A DNA stretch of 39,617 nt from Clostridiales bacterium (GTDB lineage: Bacteria > Bacillota > Proteinivoracia > UBA4975 > PWLI01): NCBI GenBank assembly GCA_003559415.1, contig PWLI01000156.1, forward strand, positions 1 to 39,617. Direction: 5' to 3'. The notes below the pieces were generated by a model that saw only the letters and a program-made list of their open reading frames with translations, was not told the origin of the DNA and did no database searches. Each line of letters starts with the position of its first letter. Within the stretch, counting starts at the first letter, position 1. Below, piece after piece: positions 23,291 through 35,784 of the stretch. A program made the position numbers and the translations under genes.

Positions 23291-24409
23291 ATGGATTTTA
23301 CAGTTATTATTCAGTCGGTAGTGCAGTTTTTCACCGTCGATGTTGTCAACTTCTGGCACGAACATTTGCTTAATTACACAATAGCCATCGGTATCGTTGT
23401 TTTCTTTTATGTCCTGCGCCTATTGTTTTCCCGCTATGTTGTTACAGCGCTGTTGCGGCTGTCCCGGAAAACCGAGACTAGTTTTGACACCAAGACTGTT
23501 GAGGCCTTCCGCAAACCGGTAAGGCGCTTCATAGTGCTTTTGGGCATATACCTGGCGGTGCTTTATGTTTCACCTTATGACCTTGACTCTGTACAGCACC
23601 TGTTTGTAAATCGTGTGTTCCGCACAGTGGTAATTGTGCTGATATTTTCCGGGCTGTACAACCTTGCTGATTCGTCGTCAGATTTGCTGTTACAGGTGGG
23701 GCGCAAGTATGACTTTGACCGGATTGTGCTTTCATTTTTCTCCAAGGTTTTGCGCTTTATCATCATTGCCCTGAGCATCCCGATAATTGCCGACACCTGG
23801 GACATTGACATCAACGGCTTTGTGGCTGGTTTGGGTATTGGCGGTTTGGCCCTGGCCCTGGCCGCCCAGGATGCAATTTCCAATGTTGTTGGCGGCCTGG
23901 TGATAATAACAGAGCGGCCTTTCAGCATCGGGGACTGGATACTTACCTCCAACGTTGAAGGAACAGTGGAAGACATTTCCTTCCGCAGCACCAAGGTGCG
24001 CACCTTTGCCCAGGCACTGGTTACCGTTCCCAACTCTTCACTGGCCAAGCAACCCGTAACCAACTGGACGCGCATGGGCAGGCGGCAGATAAGTTTCCGG
24101 TTGGGAGTTACATATTCCACACCAAAAAAGAAACTGGAAGCATGTGTGCAGCGGATTCGTCAAATGCTTACCACTCACCAACATGTTCACCCTCAAACAA
24201 TTTTTGTGTTCTTTGACGGGTTCAATGACAGCAGCCTGGACATTTTCATCTACTTCTTTACCAAGACAACTGTATGGGCAGAGTTCCTTGCCGCTAAAGA
24301 AGAAATTCTCTACGGCATTATGGAAATATTGGAAGATGAAGGGGTTTCTGTGGCTTTCCCCTCCACCAGCGTTTATTTCGAAAACCCCATGCCGGAAAAA
24401 GCCAAGTAG
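23291..24409 (+). CDS. Small-conductance mechanosensitive channel (MscS family)
   Basis: About 372 residues; ATG 23291 follows GGGGGG by six bases. MscS channels open under membrane tension to release solutes on osmotic downshock. Membrane helices are at about 25-45, 75-95, 105-125 and 150-170. Then comes the pore-lining TM3 (GLGIGGLALALAAQDAISN) and the start of the beta domain (VVGGLVIITERPFSIGDWIL, VEDISFRSTKVRTF, VTVPNSSLA). The C-terminal alpha/beta domain is present (RLGVTYSTPKKKLEACVQRI). The N-terminal helices exceed the three of E. coli MscS, as in the YbiO/YnaI-like subgroup. It appears monocistronic, with a strong terminator. Confidence 0.93.
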   Translation: MDFTVIIQSVVQFFTVDVVNFWHEHLLNYTIAIGIVVFFYVLRLLFSRYVVTALLRLSRKTETSFDTKTVEAFRKPVRRFIVLLGIYLAVLYVSPYDLDSVQHLFVNRVFRTVVIVLIFSGLYNLADSSSDLLLQVGRKYDFDRIVLSFFSKVLRFIIIALSIPIIADTWDIDINGFVAGLGIGGLALALAAQDAISNVVGGLVIITERPFSIGDWILTSNVEGTVEDISFRSTKVRTFAQALVTVPNSSLAKQPVTNWTRMGRRQISFRLGVTYSTPKKKLEACVQRIRQMLTTHQHVHPQTIFVFFDGFNDSSLDIFIYFFTKTTVWAEFLAAKEEILYGIMEILEDEGVSVAFPSTSVYFENPMPEKAK

Positions 24410-24426
24410 CCAGGCAAAGATTAAAC

Positions 24427-24460
24427 AAAGAGCACATGGCCCATGACCATGTGCTCTTTT
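24427..24460 (+). terminator. Terminator of the MscS gene
   Basis: A 13-bp perfect stem AAAGAGCACATGG/CCATGTGCTCTTT (24427-24439 with 24447-24459), loop CCCATGA, then T-rich sequence. Confidence 0.92.
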
Positions 24461-24465
24461 CTTGC

Positions 24466-24490
24466 AAAAAACAACGGCTTGGCCGTTGTT
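24466..24490 (-). terminator. Terminator of rpmE
   Basis: On the minus strand ACAACGGC/GCCGTTGT (24482-24489 with 24471-24478), three-base loop, then six T. It overlaps the rpmE stop codon and stands next to the MscS terminator. Confidence 0.88.
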
Positions 24491-24689
24491 AGTTTCGCTT
24501 GTACTTGCGGTTGAACTTTTCCACCCGTCCGGCGGCATCAACAATCTTTTGTACGCCTGTGAAGTAGGGATGGCACTTTGCGCATATATCAACGCGGATA
24601 TTTTCCTTGGTGGATCCGGTTTCATATTCTGCACCGCAGGCACATGTGGCGGTAACTTTGTAGTACTTGGGATGAGTATTTTCTTTCAC
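24489..24689 (-). CDS. rpmE: Ribosomal protein bL31, zinc-binding form
   Basis: 66 residues, the normal size. GTG at 24689-24687 lies seven bases after AAGGAGGT; an ATG further upstream precedes the ribosome site and would add an unrelated N-terminal tail. It starts [19 protein letters not shown] and carries the four zinc-binding cysteines C16, C18, C36 and C39. So this is the C+ type used when zinc is available. bL31 bridges the large and small ribosomal subunits. It is monocistronic, with a leader that can form two small hairpins. Confidence 0.95.
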   Translation of the reverse strand: MKENTHPKYYKVTATCACGAEYETGSTKENIRVDICAKCHPYFTGVQKIVDAAGRVEKFNRKYKRN

Positions 24690-24698
24690 GGTGTTGAC

Positions 24699-24746
24699 CT
24701 CCTTCCAAACGGTAAAACCGCAATGGTTGGCAGGCGATGGCCTGCC
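24699..24746 (-). promoter_or_regulatory. rpmE 5' leader with two hairpins (possible L31 autoregulatory leader)
   Basis: Reading on the minus strand from the expected start (about 24745): a GGCAGGC/GCCTGCC hairpin (24746-24729, four-base loop), then a short CGGT/ACCG hairpin just before the AAGGAGG site. Structured leaders upstream of rpmE are known from several bacterial groups. Whether this one matches those models was not tested. Confidence 0.4.
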
Positions 24747-24751
24747 CAACT

Positions 24752-24780
24752 ATTCTTGCAGATTACAGGAAAAAAGTCAA
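24752..24780 (-). promoter_or_regulatory. Promoter of rpmE
   Basis: On the minus strand TTGACT (24780-24775), 17-base spacer, and AAGAAT (24757-24752) preceded by TGC, an extended -10 arrangement. Confidence 0.6.
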
Positions 24781-24860
24781 GAGGAAAAAGTATGGCACAT
24801 AAATTGCAGGAAAACCACATCCTGTTGGCGAAGTAAACAATGGAGAAGGGAGGTGCGGCA

Positions 24861-26243
24861 ATGCGCCTGGAGTATAATATGGAAATGCGTCAGACACAAA
24901 AACTTTTGATGACCCCCCAGTTGCGTCAGGCGATTAAGTTGCTGCAGCTTCCGGTGATGGAATTGACCCAGTACCTGGATCAACAGTACATGGACAACCC
25001 AATGTTGGAGCTGGTGGAAACAGAAGAATCGGAGCAACCGGTCACGGATGAAGGCGCAGAAGAGGATGCCCCGGATTTTGACTGGGATCTTTGTTTTAGC
25101 GACATTCCGGAGTCCCGAGAACCAGTGAACCGGGAAGAGCAAGTGGGTTTTGAACAATATGTCAGCGACAGTGGAGATACTTTGCAGCAAAAGCTGCAAA
25201 AGCAGGTTAACATGCTTTGCTTGTCGCCAGAACAACGGAAGACGGCATCATATATAATTGACAGTTTGGATGAGTGTGGCTATCTCCAGCTCAGCTGCCC
25301 GGACATCTCCCAACAGTTGAATGTCAGCTTGGAGCAAGTGGAGCGGACGTTGAAAATGGTCCAGGGCCTGGAGCCTGCCGGTGTGGCGGCAAGAGATTTG
25401 AAAGAGTGTCTATTGCTTCAGCTCTGGCAGTTCAGTGATGTGCCTGCATATACTGAACAGATTGTGCGCGAACACCTGGATCTGCTGGCCAAGGGCAGGG
25501 TGCCGGTGCTGGCGGAAAAGCTGGGTGCGGAGATGACGGAAGTGCAAAGAGCCATAGACTTTGTCAGGGAATTGGAACCCCGGCCTGGCCTGGGTGTCGC
25601 CGATGTCAGTGATACCGTCTATGTATATCCGGATGTCAGTGTCTTGGATGTGGCTGGACAGTGGATAGTGTTGGTCAATGACAACTACTCGCCCCGGCTG
25701 CGTTTAAACCCTCTTTACCGACAATTGTTGGAAGCGGCCCAGAGCGAGGATACCCGGCAATTTCTGAAAGAAAAATACAGCGCTGCGTTATGGTTGTTGC
25801 GGGCAGTGGAGCAACGCCGTTCTACGCTGTACAAGATAACCGAGTTTCTGATTTCCTATCAAAAGGAATTCTTTCATCAGGGGGTTCATGCCTTGCGGCC
25901 GTTGCGCCTCAAAGACGTAGCCGATGCATTGGAAGTTCATGAGTCCACTGTCAGCAGGGCGGTCAACGGCAAATATGTTCAGACACCCCGGGGCATGTAT
26001 GAACTCAAGTACTTCTTTTCTGTCAACATTGAAACCAATGATGGCTGGGGGGTTTCCAGCACCTGCGTCAAGAAGCTGTTGCAGGACATGGTGGTGGCTG
26101 AAGATAAAGCTCAACCCTTCACCGACCAACAGATTGCTGAGTTGTTGCAGCAGAAGGGTGTGAAGATTTCCCGCCGCACCGTTGCCAAGTACCGTGAAGA
26201 ACTGGATATTGCCAGCTCTACCCTTCGCCGCCGCTGGGCATAG
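24861..26243 (+). CDS. rpoN: RNA polymerase sigma-54 factor
   Basis: About 460 residues; ATG 24861 follows GAAGGGAGGTG, which also rules out the upstream ATG 24840. The N-terminal activator-contact region (MRLEYNMEMRQTQKLLMTPQ then LRQAIKLLQLPVMEL) is followed by an acidic linker and the core-binding domain (LEPAGVAARDLKECLLLQL). Then come the helix-turn-helix (VADALEVHESTVSRAVNGKY) and the C-terminal RpoN box ISRRTVAKYREE that reads the -24 element. Sigma-54 needs AAA+ activators; none is in the window. It lies 118 bases upstream of cggR, a neighbourhood also seen in other Firmicutes. Confidence 0.97.
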   Translation: MRLEYNMEMRQTQKLLMTPQLRQAIKLLQLPVMELTQYLDQQYMDNPMLELVETEESEQPVTDEGAEEDAPDFDWDLCFSDIPESREPVNREEQVGFEQYVSDSGDTLQQKLQKQVNMLCLSPEQRKTASYIIDSLDECGYLQLSCPDISQQLNVSLEQVERTLKMVQGLEPAGVAARDLKECLLLQLWQFSDVPAYTEQIVREHLDLLAKGRVPVLAEKLGAEMTEVQRAIDFVRELEPRPGLGVADVSDTVYVYPDVSVLDVAGQWIVLVNDNYSPRLRLNPLYRQLLEAAQSEDTRQFLKEKYSAALWLLRAVEQRRSTLYKITEFLISYQKEFFHQGVHALRPLRLKDVADALEVHESTVSRAVNGKYVQTPRGMYELKYFFSVNIETNDGWGVSSTCVKKLLQDMVVAEDKAQPFTDQQIAELLQQKGVKISRRTVAKYREELDIASSTLRRRWA

Positions 26244-26250
26244 GGTTGGC

Positions 26251-26279
26251 TTGCGCCCTGTCCCAGGGGTTGGTATAAT
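26251..26279 (+). promoter_or_regulatory. Promoter of the cggR-glycolysis operon
   Basis: TTGCGC (26251-26256), 17-base spacer and perfect TATAAT (26274-26279) preceded by TGG, giving an extended -10. Start expected near 26286. Confidence 0.82.
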
Positions 26280-26310
26280 AAATAACAAACCTATATATTT
26301 TTACCCTGTG

Positions 26311-26346
26311 CGGGACATGTTCCATCCGTGCGGGACTAACTATGTC
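26311..26346 (+). promoter_or_regulatory. CggR operator (tandem CGGGAC direct repeats)
   Basis: CGGGAC at 26311-26316 and 26331-26336, exactly 20 bases apart; the second is followed after six bases by TGTC (26343-26346), the first by CATC at the same place. This fits the Bacillus CggR operator pattern CGGGAC-N6-TGTC-N4-CGGGAC-N6-TGTC with two mismatches. It lies about 25-60 bases downstream of the promoter and next to the cggR ribosome site, so binding would act as a roadblock. Confidence 0.88.
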
Positions 26347-26360
26347 CCGGGAGGTGAGCC

Positions 26361-28428
<2,068 letters not shown>

Positions 28429-28443
28429 GCCGTAGTTTTGAGT

Positions 28444-28463
28444 CCGGCGGGCTTGCCCGCCGG
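28444..28463 (+). promoter_or_regulatory. Stable hairpin between gapA and pgk
   Basis: CCGGCGGG/CCCGCCGG (28444-28451 with 28456-28463), loop CTTG, followed by TTAATCTTT. The downstream Ts are interrupted, so it is a weak terminator at most. It could be an RNA-processing or 3'-end-stabilising element that sets gapA mRNA above the rest. Confidence 0.6.
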
Positions 28464-28484
28464 TTAATCTTTGGAGGTGATACA

Positions 28485-29672
28485 GTGGAGATTAAAACCC
28501 TCAAGGACGTACAACTTGATGGAAGAAGGGTATTGGTGCGGGCTGATTTCAATGTGCCCATGGACAATGGCCAAATCACCGATGATACCCGTATACGGAT
28601 GGTTCTTCCCACCATCAGCTACCTGATTGGCCGGGGAGCCCGGATTATTCTGGTGTCTCATCTGGGACGACCCAAGGGTGCGGTCAAAGAAGAGTTGCGC
28701 CTGGATCCCGTGGCACAGCACCTCAGCAATCTGTTGGGAGTGGAAGTGCTCAAGGCCGACAGCGCCGTCGGCTCGGAAGTGGCAGAGGCGGTGTCCCATT
28801 TGGGAAAGGGCTCCATACTGATGCTGGAGAATATTCGCTTTTACCCCGGAGAAGAATCCAATGATCCGGATTTCGCCCGGCAGTTGGCCAGCTTGGCAGA
28901 TATCTTTGTCAATGATGCCTTTGGCACGTCCCACCGGGCCCATGCCAGCACGGCAGGAGTGGCAGACTACCTGCCCACGGTGGCCGGCTTGCTGATGGCC
29001 AAGGAAATAGACATGCTGAGCCGTGTTATGGAAAAACCTGCCCGCCCCTTTGTGGCCATTATTGGCGGAGCCAAGGTGTCGGACAAAATTGGCGTCATCC
29101 GCAACCTGCTGGACAAGGTGGACAGCCTGGTAATAGGTGGCGGCATGGCCAACACCTTCCTGGCCGCCCAGGGAATTGAAATGGGACAATCGCTGGTTGA
29201 ACAGGACAAGTTGGAACTGGCCAGGGAGCTCATGAAATTGGCAGAGCAAAAGGATGTAGAACTGCTGCTGCCGGTGGATCTTGTGCTGGCAGAGGAGTTT
29301 TCCGCCTCGGCAAATTCCCGGACTGTCGATGCTGGCCAGGGAGTGCCCAGTGGTTGGCAGGCGCTGGACATCGGGCCCAAGAGTTGTCAGCTGTTCAGCA
29401 AAAAGATTGCAGATGCTGCAACAGTGGTATGGAACGGGCCCATGGGTGTTTTTGAGTTTGATGCCTTTGCCGCGGGAACCGATGCGGTGGCTGCCGCACT
29501 GGCTGAAAGTGAGTCTTTCTCCCTGGTGGGTGGTGGAGACTCGGTGGCTGCCCTGGAAAAACTGGGCAAGACCGGGGCCGTTGATCACATATCCACCGGC
29601 GGCGGTGCTTCCCTGGAGTACCTGGAAGGCAAAGAACTGCCGGGGATTTCCGTATTGAAGGGGGAAAAATGA
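28485..29672 (+). CDS. pgk: Phosphoglycerate kinase
   Basis: 395 residues; GTG 28485 follows GGAGGTGATACA. It transfers phosphate from 1,3-bisphosphoglycerate to ADP. Seen: RRVLVRADFNVPMDNGQITD, SHLGRPKG, ENIRFYPGEESND, VNDAFGTSHRAHAS, the hinge region FVAIIGGAKVSDKIGVI, and the nucleotide-binding WNGPMGVFEFDAFAAGT and LVGGGDSVAAL with STGGGASLEYLEGK. It is a full-length, unfused enzyme (some Firmicutes carry a PGK-TPI fusion). Its stop TGA overlaps the tpiA start (ATGA). Confidence 0.98.
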   Translation: MEIKTLKDVQLDGRRVLVRADFNVPMDNGQITDDTRIRMVLPTISYLIGRGARIILVSHLGRPKGAVKEELRLDPVAQHLSNLLGVEVLKADSAVGSEVAEAVSHLGKGSILMLENIRFYPGEESNDPDFARQLASLADIFVNDAFGTSHRAHASTAGVADYLPTVAGLLMAKEIDMLSRVMEKPARPFVAIIGGAKVSDKIGVIRNLLDKVDSLVIGGGMANTFLAAQGIEMGQSLVEQDKLELARELMKLAEQKDVELLLPVDLVLAEEFSASANSRTVDAGQGVPSGWQALDIGPKSCQLFSKKIADAATVVWNGPMGVFEFDAFAAGTDAVAAALAESESFSLVGGGDSVAALEKLGKTGAVDHISTGGGASLEYLEGKELPGISVLKGEK

Positions 29673-30407
29673 TGCGTCGTCCCGTTATAGCAGGAAACTG
29701 GAAGATGAATATGACCAGTCAGCAAGCCAGAACATGGGTCAACCAGTTCAAGGCGCTGGTGGCTGATGTTTCATCGGCGGATATTGTGGTCTGCCCGCCC
29801 CACGTATTGTTGTCCCAGGTTTGCAATGACCTCCAGGGCACCGGCTTCAAGGTTGGCGCCCAGAACATGCACTGGGAGGATGAGGGGGCGTACACCGGTG
29901 AAACCTCGCCGGCTATGCTCAAGGATGTGGGCTGCAGCCACGTACTGCTTGGCCACTCCGAGCGCCGGGCGCTGTTTGGTGAAACTGACCAGCATGTGAA
30001 CAAAAAACTGCATGCTGCGCTCAACAACAATATTACTCCCGTTTTATGTGTTGGTGAAACGCTGGAGCAGCGTGAACAAGGTGAAACTGAACAGGTATGC
30101 AAAACCCAGGTCATGGCGGGCCTGGCCCAGGTGTCTGAACAATTGCCCCGGGTAGTAATTGCCTATGAGCCGGTCTGGGCCATTGGCACCGGGCGCACAG
30201 CCACACCGGAAGATGCCCAAGCCGTCATAGGCTTTATCCGGGGATTGCTGCGCGAGAATTGGGACACAGCTGATTCTGTTGCCATACTCTACGGCGGCAG
30301 CGTCAAACCCGACAACATCGATGGCCTTATGGCCCAGCAGGATATCGACGGAGTGTTGGTGGGCGGCGCCAGCCTGGACCCTCAGGGTTTTGCCAGGATA
30401 GTCAAGT

Positions 30408-30415
<8 letters not shown>
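29669..30415 (+). CDS. tpiA: Triosephosphate isomerase
   Basis: About 248 residues. Two consecutive ATG codons (29669, 29672) are possible; the second gives the more typical MRRPVIAGNWKMN. The enzyme interconverts dihydroxyacetone phosphate and glyceraldehyde-3-phosphate. From the first ATG, catalytic residues are Lys12 in NWKMN, His96 in LLGHSERR and Glu167 in AYEPVWAIGTG, with phosphate loop YGGSVKPDN and GVLVGGASLD. It overlaps both pgk (four bases) and gpmI (eight bases), so translation is tightly coupled. Confidence 0.97.
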
Positions 30416-33223
<2,808 letters not shown>

Positions 33224-33233
33224 GTAAGCGCCA

Positions 33234-33268
33234 AACTGCGGGGGCAGTGGCCCCCGCGGTTGTTTTTT
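33234..33268 (+). terminator. Terminator of the glycolytic operon
   Basis: A 12-bp stem centred on GCGGGGGC/GCCCCCGC (33238-33245 with 33250-33257), extended by AAC-T against GGTT, loop AGTG, then six T (33263-33268). Confidence 0.94.
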
Positions 33269-33288
33269 ATAACTTGTTGTGGTAGAAT
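33260..33288 (+). promoter_or_regulatory. Promoter of secG
   Basis: TTGTTT (33260-33265), which overlaps the end of the eno terminator, a 17-base spacer and TAGAAT (33283-33288) preceded by TGG as an extended -10. Confidence 0.6.
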
Positions 33289-33327
33289 CAGGGTTAGTTT
33301 GATGGGACTATATCGGAGGTGCCTAAT

Positions 33328-33561
33328 ATGAATACCGACCTTATACTTAAGCTGGTTCACGGCTTGCTGGCCCTGGCAGTTATCGCAGGAGTGCTGCTTC
33401 AGCCGGGGAAAAGCGCGGGCCTTGGTTCAATCGCCGGCGGTGCCGAAACATTCTTCGGCAAGCAGAAGGGGATGGAACAGAAACTGGCCCGGTTGACATC
33501 TGTGGCCGCCATTCTCTTCATGATCAGTTCGGTGGTGCTTGCCTTTTTCGTAGGCCGCTAA
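33328..33561 (+). CDS. secG: Preprotein translocase subunit SecG
   Basis: About 77 residues; ATG 33328 follows GGAGGTG by six bases. SecG is the small accessory subunit of the SecYEG channel. Two membrane helices (about 6-25 and 55-75) flank the loop typical of the family: VLLQPGKSAGLGSIAGGAET followed by FFGK. The order eno-secG is conserved in many Firmicutes, where secG often precedes the ribonuclease R and tmRNA-binding protein genes. Here a terminator and hppA follow instead. Confidence 0.95.
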   Translation: MNTDLILKLVHGLLALAVIAGVLLQPGKSAGLGSIAGGAETFFGKQKGMEQKLARLTSVAAILFMISSVVLAFFVGR

Positions 33562-33595
33562 TGCCTTAACCCGTTCCGGGTTGGGGTATCTTTTT
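33561..33595 (+). terminator. Terminator of secG
   Basis: Thirteen-pair stem (33561-33573 with 33577-33589, including three G-T pairs), TTC loop, then C and five T. It starts within the secG stop codon. Confidence 0.82.
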
Positions 33596-33618
33596 GATTA
33601 GCATAAAGGAGGGTTTTC

Positions 33619-35655
33619 ATGGAACAACTTCTTTACTTCATTCCCGCCCTGGGTGTGATTGCCCTGATTTATGCCGGAGTGCTGACTCGCCGTGTTCGGG
33701 CAGCTGAGCCCGGCAACGAGAAAATGCAGGAATTGGGCAAGGCAATCAACGAGGGCGCCATGGCGTTTCTAAACCGGGAATATCGTTCACTAATACTATT
33801 TGTTATTTTGGTTGCCGTTGGCCTGGTCTTTGCCATTGGATTGTCCCAGGATGATTACACCGCCGGGGCCTTTACCGCCATTTCCTTCCTGGTCGGCGCA
33901 ATTTTCTCCGGCCTGGCTGGAAATGTGGGCATGCGCATTGCTACAATGGCCAACAACCGCACCGCCCAGGCTGCCCGCAGCGGCCTCAACCCTGCCCTGA
34001 ATGTGGCTTTTTCCGGGGGAGCGGTCATGGGCATGTCGGTGGTGGGCTTGGGCCTTATTGGCGTCAGCCTGCTCTACATGGTATTCAGGGAGCCGGCGAT
34101 AGTCAATGGCTTTGCCCTGGGAGCCAGTTCAATAGCCCTGTTCGGCCGTGTCGGCGGCGGCATCTATACCAAGGCCGCTGATGTTGGCGCTGACCTGGTG
34201 GGCAAGATAGAGGCTGGCATTCCGGAAGACGACCCCCGCAACCCTGCTGTAATTGCCGACAACGTTGGCGACAACGTCGGTGACGTGGCGGGAATGGGCG
34301 CCGACCTCTTTGAGTCATATGTTGGCTCGATTATTGCTGCCATGACATTGGGCCTGGTAACCTTCAGTGGCGAACTGCAGTTCAACGCTGTGCTGCTGCC
34401 CATGCTGATTGCCGGGTTTGGCATCCTTTCCTCAATAATTGGCACCTTCTTTGTCAAGACCAAGGAGGGGGGAAACCCCAGTGCTGCTCTGGAAAGGGGA
34501 ACCTGGGTAAGCGGCGGATTATTGCTGGTGGCAGCTTTCTTTCTAAATCGTTGGTTGCTGGGCAGCAATGGCTATTTTTACGCAATCATTGCCGGTTTGT
34601 TGGCTGGCCTTATCATCGGCCGCCTGACCGAGTACTATACATCTTCCCAGTACAAGCCGGTCAAGGGCATTGCTGACAGTTCCCAGACCGGCCCCGCCAC
34701 CAACATCATCAGTGGCCTGTCAGTGGGTATGCGCAGCACCATGTTCCCCATTCTGGTCATTGCCGTTGCCATACTGGCTGCATTCAACCTGGCAGCTGAC
34801 GGCAGCACCGCCCAGGGCCTTTATGGCATCGCCCTGGCAGCGGTGGGCATGTTGTCCATCGTAGGCACCATAGTATCTGTTGACGCCTATGGCCCCATTG
34901 CCGACAATGCCGGCGGCATTGCGGAAATGGCCCAGTTGCCCAAGGAAGTGCGCAGCATTACCGACAACCTGGATGCCGTTGGCAACACAACGGCAGCGAT
35001 AGGCAAGGGCGTGGCAATCGCTTCTGCTGCCCTTACAGCATTGGCGCTGTTTTCCGCCTACACCCAGACGGTGGGCCTGACAGTAATCGACTTGACCAGC
35101 GACCGGGTTATTGCCGGGCTGTTAATTGGCGGCATGCTGCCCTTCCTGTTTTCTGCCATAACCATGGAAGCGGTGGGCAAAGCTGCCTTCAAGATGATTG
35201 AAGAAGTGCGCCGCCAGTTCCGGGAAATCCCCGGCATTATGGAAGGCAAGGGCAAACCTGACTATGCCCGTTGTGTTTCCATAAGCACCGATGCGGCTAT
35301 TAAGGAAATGGTAGTCCCCGGTTTGTTGGCCGTTGTTGTCCCCTTGGCTGTAGGCAGCCTGTTGGGGCCTGAGGCACTGGGCGGCCTGTTGGCGGGAGCT
35401 TTGGTCACTGGTGTGCTGCTGGCGATTTTCATGGCCAACGCCGGTGGCGCCTGGGACAATGCCAAGAAGTATATTGAGGGTGGAGCCTACGGAGGGAAAG
35501 GGACCGAGACCCATGCTGCCTCTATTGTCGGTGACACCGTTGGCGACCCCTTCAAAGACACTTCCGGGCCGTCCATCAACATTCTTATCAAGTTGATGAC
35601 CATTGTTTCCCTGGTCTTTGCGCCCCTTTTCCGTTTTCTGGCGGATAAGTTTTAG
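33619..35655 (+). CDS. hppA: Membrane-bound ion-pumping pyrophosphatase (K+-dependent type)
   Basis: 678 residues with about 16 membrane helices; ATG 33619 follows AAAGGAGGG. It couples hydrolysis of pyrophosphate to export of H+ or Na+. Signature blocks: [39 protein letters not shown], and late [13 protein letters not shown] with [15 protein letters not shown]. Ala459 and Gly462 in [10 protein letters not shown] are the residues of potassium-dependent enzymes (potassium-independent ones have Lys and Thr). Glu232 in DLFESYVGS is at the position where sodium-pumping and related forms carry their gate glutamate. That suggests, but does not prove, Na+ transport. It stands alone with terminators on both sides. 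Confidence 0.96.
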   Translation: MEQLLYFIPALGVIALIYAGVLTRRVRAAEPGNEKMQELGKAINEGAMAFLNREYRSLILFVILVAVGLVFAIGLSQDDYTAGAFTAISFLVGAIFSGLAGNVGMRIATMANNRTAQAARSGLNPALNVAFSGGAVMGMSVVGLGLIGVSLLYMVFREPAIVNGFALGASSIALFGRVGGGIYTKAADVGADLVGKIEAGIPEDDPRNPAVIADNVGDNVGDVAGMGADLFESYVGSIIAAMTLGLVTFSGELQFNAVLLPMLIAGFGILSSIIGTFFVKTKEGGNPSAALERGTWVSGGLLLVAAFFLNRWLLGSNGYFYAIIAGLLAGLIIGRLTEYYTSSQYKPVKGIADSSQTGPATNIISGLSVGMRSTMFPILVIAVAILAAFNLAADGSTAQGLYGIALAAVGMLSIVGTIVSVDAYGPIADNAGGIAEMAQLPKEVRSITDNLDAVGNTTAAIGKGVAIASAALTALALFSAYTQTVGLTVIDLTSDRVIAGLLIGGMLPFLFSAITMEAVGKAAFKMIEEVRRQFREIPGIMEGKGKPDYARCVSISTDAAIKEMVVPGLLAVVVPLAVGSLLGPEALGGLLAGALVTGVLLAIFMANAGGAWDNAKKYIEGGAYGGKGTETHAASIVGDTVGDPFKDTSGPSINILIKLMTIVSLVFAPLFRFLADKF

Positions 35656-35664
35656 ACATGTTTC

Positions 35665-35691
35665 CAGGCCCGGCAATGCCGGGCCTGTTTT
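35665..35691 (+). terminator. Terminator of hppA
   Basis: Ten-bp stem CAGGCCCGGC/GCCGGGCCTG (35665-35674 with 35678-35687), loop AAT, then four T. Confidence 0.9.
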
Positions 35692-35784
35692 AATGTCAGA
35701 GGAAGGAATCGGCAACTGGCACCGAGAATATGTTTAGTGAATCTAAATATCAGGCAACAGAAGGCCTGTGTGGAGGTTTTTCGT

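Noticed and set aside
24571-24583. TGGCAC followed by TTTGC, resembling a sigma-54 promoter near rpoN
   Set aside because: The spacing between the -24 and -12 elements is wrong and it lies inside rpmE.
28464-29588. 374-codon open frame opposite pgk
   Set aside because: It covers the intact pgk gene and has no recognisable domain; shadow frame.
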